Source of the DNA: Camelus bactrianus
Lineage: Eukaryota; Chordata; Mammalia; Artiodactyla; Camelidae
Length of the DNA: 64,000 nucleotides
Direction of reading: 5' to 3'
NCBI RefSeq assembly: GCF_048773025.1
Contig: NC_133550.1
Coordinates: 4,886,176 to 4,950,175 of the forward strand
The notes under the pieces are model-generated. The model was not told where the DNA came from. It ran no database searches and worked only from the letters and a program-made list of their open reading frames with translations. The translations under genes and the position numbers were made by a program. This document shows positions 61,764 to 64,000 of the stretch, one piece after another. Each line of letters starts with the position of its first letter. Within the stretch, counting starts at the first letter, position 1.

Positions 61764-64000
61764 AGATAATACCTCCACATATATATGTATGGAGTGGAGT
61801 TTGCAACTGAAAAGATCTTTGTGTTCCCAACAATTTATGTGACGGGCGGCTTTCAAACACACTTATCTCTCAGAAATGAGCATGCGGTGAGACTTTCGTT
61901 CATCTAGCACAAATGGAACTGGTTGCAGGAGAAACTTTTTCTCTGGTTTCTCAGTCTGTTTCCTAGTGCCGGATGGAAGTTACTGCAGTTTTCACTGTAA
62001 AACACAGTTGGAGCTAGTACCTCCCCATATATATGTATGGAGTGGAGTTTGCAACTGAAAAGAAACTTTGTTATCCCAACAAGCTAGGTGACTGGCGGCT
62101 TACACACATACATATCTCTCAGAAATGAGCATGCGGAGAGACTTTCGTTCATCTAGCACAACGGGAACTTGTTGCAGGGGAATCTTTTACTCTGGTTTCA
62201 CAGTCTGTTTCCTAGTGCCGGTTTGAAATTCCTGCAGTTTTCACTGTAAAACCGAGTTGGAGCTAATACCTGCCCATATATATTTATGGAATGGAGTTTG
62301 CAAGTGGAAAGAAACTTTGTGTTCCCAACAAGCAACGTGAAGGACGGCTTTCACACACATTTATCTCTAAGAACTTAGCATGTGGAGAGACGTTCGTTCA
62401 TCTAGCACAAAGGGAACGTGTTGCAGGAAAAAATTTTACTCTGGTTTCTCAGTCTGTTTCCTAGTGCCGGTTTGAAGTTCCTGCATTTTTCACTGTAAAA
62501 CCGATTTGGAGCTAGTACCTCCCCATATATATGTAGGGAGTGTAGATTGCAAGTGAAAAGAAACTTTGTGTTCCCAACAAGCTAGTTGAAGGACGGCTTT
62601 CACACACAATTATCTCTCAGAACTGAGCATGTGGGGAGAATACCTTTCATCAACACAAAGGGAAAGTTTTGCAGGTGAATCTTTTACTCTGGTTTCTGAG
62701 TCTGTTTCCTAGTGCCGGTTTGAAGTTCCTGCAGTTTTCACTGTAAAAGAGAGTTGGAGCTAGTTCCTCCCCATATATAATTATGGATTGGAGATTGCAA
62801 GTGAAAAGTAACTTTGTGTTCCCAACAAGCTAGGTGAAGGACGGCTTTCACACACACTTATCTCTCAGAACTGGGCATGTGGAGAGACGTTCGTTCATCT
62901 AGCACAAAGGGAAACCGTTGCAGGAGAAAATTTTACTCTGGTATCTCAGACTGTTTCCTAGTGCCGGTTTGAAGTTCCTGCAGTTTTCACTGTAAATCCG
63001 AGTTGGAGCTCGTACCTCCACAAATATATGTATGGAGTGGAGTTTGCAAGTTAAAAGAAACTTTGTGTTCCAAACAAGCTAGGTTAAGGACGGCTTTCAC
63101 ACACACTTATCTCTCAGAACTGAGCATGCGGAGAGACGTTCGTTCATCTAGCACAAATGTAACGGGTTGCATGGGAAACTTTTACTCTGGTTTCTCAGTT
63201 TTCTTCCTACTGCCGGTTTGAAGTTCCTGCAGTTTTCACTGTAAAACCATGTTGGAGCTCGAATCTACCGATATATATGTATGGAATGGAGTTTGCAACT
63301 GAAAAGAAACTTTGTGTTCCCAATAAGCTAGGTGAAGGACTACTTTCACATACAATTATCTCTCAGAACTGAGCATGTGGAGAGACTTTCTTTCATCTAG
63401 CACAAAGGGAACGTGTTGCAGGTGAATCTTTTACTCTGGTTTCACAGTCGGTTTCCTAATGCCGGGTTGAAATTCCTGCAGTTTTCACTGTAAAACCGAG
63501 TTGGGGCTAATACTTCCCCATATATATGTATGGAGTGGAGTTTGCAAGTGAAAAGAAAATTTGTGTTCCCAACAAGCAACGTGAAGGAAAGCTTTCACAC
63601 AAACTTATCTCTTAGAATTGAGCATGTGGAGAGACGTTCGTTCATCTAGCACAAAGGGAACGGGTTGCAGGAGAAACTTTTACTCTGGATTCTCAGACTG
63701 TTTCCTAGTGCCGGTTTGAAGTTCCTGCAGTTTTCACTGTAAAACCGATTTGGAGCTAGTACCTCCCAATATATATGTAGGGAGTGGAGATTGCAAGTGA
63801 AAAGAAACTTTGTTCCCAACAAGCTAGGTGAAGGACGGCTTTCACACACACTTATCTCTCAGAACTGAGCATGTGGAGAGACTTTCTTACATCAACACAA
63901 AGGGAAAGTGTTGCAGGTGAAACATTTACTCTGGTTTCTCAGTCTGTTTCCTAGTGCCGGTTTGAAGTTCCTGCAGTTTTCACTGTAAAACAGTGTTCGA
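61764..64000 (+). repeat. 9-monomer block, copy 2 (reaches the window end)
   Basis: This block matches 54,060-56,296 through the last base, so the shared part probably continues beyond the window. It has the same order of types (b at 61,850, then c, d, e, then GGGCATGTGG and AAACCGTTGC units, then TGGGGCTAATACTTCC). Differences are scattered substitutions and one- to three-base indels. Confidence 0.8.

Larger units (their letters stand above)
1..64000 (+). repeat. Satellite array, ~248-bp monomer, about 258 copies, single orientation
   Basis: Every part of the window can be read as the same unit. Landmarks recur in fixed order about every 248 bp: a CTTTCACACACAC start, CTCAGAACTGAG, GACGTTCGTTC, GGGTTGCAGG, CCTAGTGCCGG, CTGCAGTTTTCAC, CCATATATATGTATGG and GAAAAGAAACTTTGTG. 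The first starts fall near 2, 249, 498 and 745. All copies lie on the same strand, and indels are only a few bases. I found no insertion, inversion or non-satellite spacer. Neighbouring monomers differ by roughly 5-20 percent outside the homogenised blocks. Array size, head-to-tail order and higher-order structure suggest centromeric or pericentromeric heterochromatin, which is inference. I do not recognise the family, and the host cannot be named beyond a probable eukaryote. Confidence 0.97.

Noticed and set aside
1-64000. CRISPR array
   Set aside because: Repeats are 248 bp, directly abutting and diverged, without short identical repeats and unique spacers of 25-45 bp.
1-64000. Coding repeat protein or ribosomal intergenic spacer repeats
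   Set aside because: No frame stays open through even two monomers, and no ribosomal RNA gene sequence is present anywhere in the window.

Overview
The whole 64,000-base window is one uninterrupted satellite DNA array. A unit of about 248 bp (mostly 247-249) repeats head to tail roughly 258 times, always in the same orientation. I see no protein-coding gene, RNA gene, transposon, CRISPR array or single-copy spacer. The sequence is eukaryotic heterochromatin, probably centromeric or pericentromeric, judging by array size, higher-order repeat (HOR) structure and freedom from insertions. I do not recognise the satellite family and cannot name the species. It is not alpha satellite or any other family I can place from memory.

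Layout. (1) From 1 to about 20.8 kb the monomers are individually diverged, with local segmental tandem duplications: a 13-monomer copy of about 3.23 kb (3.55-9.98 kb) and a 4-monomer copy of about 0.99 kb (9.26-11.25 kb). (2) From 20.8 to 26.8 kb a 12-monomer unit of 2,980 bp is duplicated almost perfectly, with a chimeric junction between the copies. (3) From 26.8 to 28.3 kb there are transitional monomers. (4) From 28.3 to 54.1 kb lies the strongest HOR domain. It has seven successive units sharing an ordered set of monomer types, which I label b-c-d-e-f-g-h-i-k-l-m-n-o-p. Unit length varies (15, 8, 17, 15, 17, 13 and 16 monomers) because whole monomers were deleted, looped or fused at chimeric junctions. 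(5) From 54.1 to 64 kb homogeneity falls again. The last 2.2 kb repeats 54.06-56.30 kb at a distance of about 7.70 kb (31 monomers).

Within the monomer, two halves of about 122 and 126 bp appear distantly related, so the 248-bp unit may descend from a dimerised ancestor of about 124 bp. Each monomer carries short dyads (CTCAGAACTGAG, CAGTTTTCACTG and an AT-rich CATATATATG core). It also has a CENP-B-box-like sequence split by 14 bp, which is speculative. Differences between monomers look unusually rich in G/T and A/C transversions.

No genes work together here. The biology is that of a rapidly turning-over tandem array shaped by unequal exchange and gene conversion. All alignments were made by eye: offsets were counted from the printed coordinates, and identity figures are visual estimates unless a count is given. 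Open frames up to about 100 codons occur but repeat with the satellite and are treated as chance.
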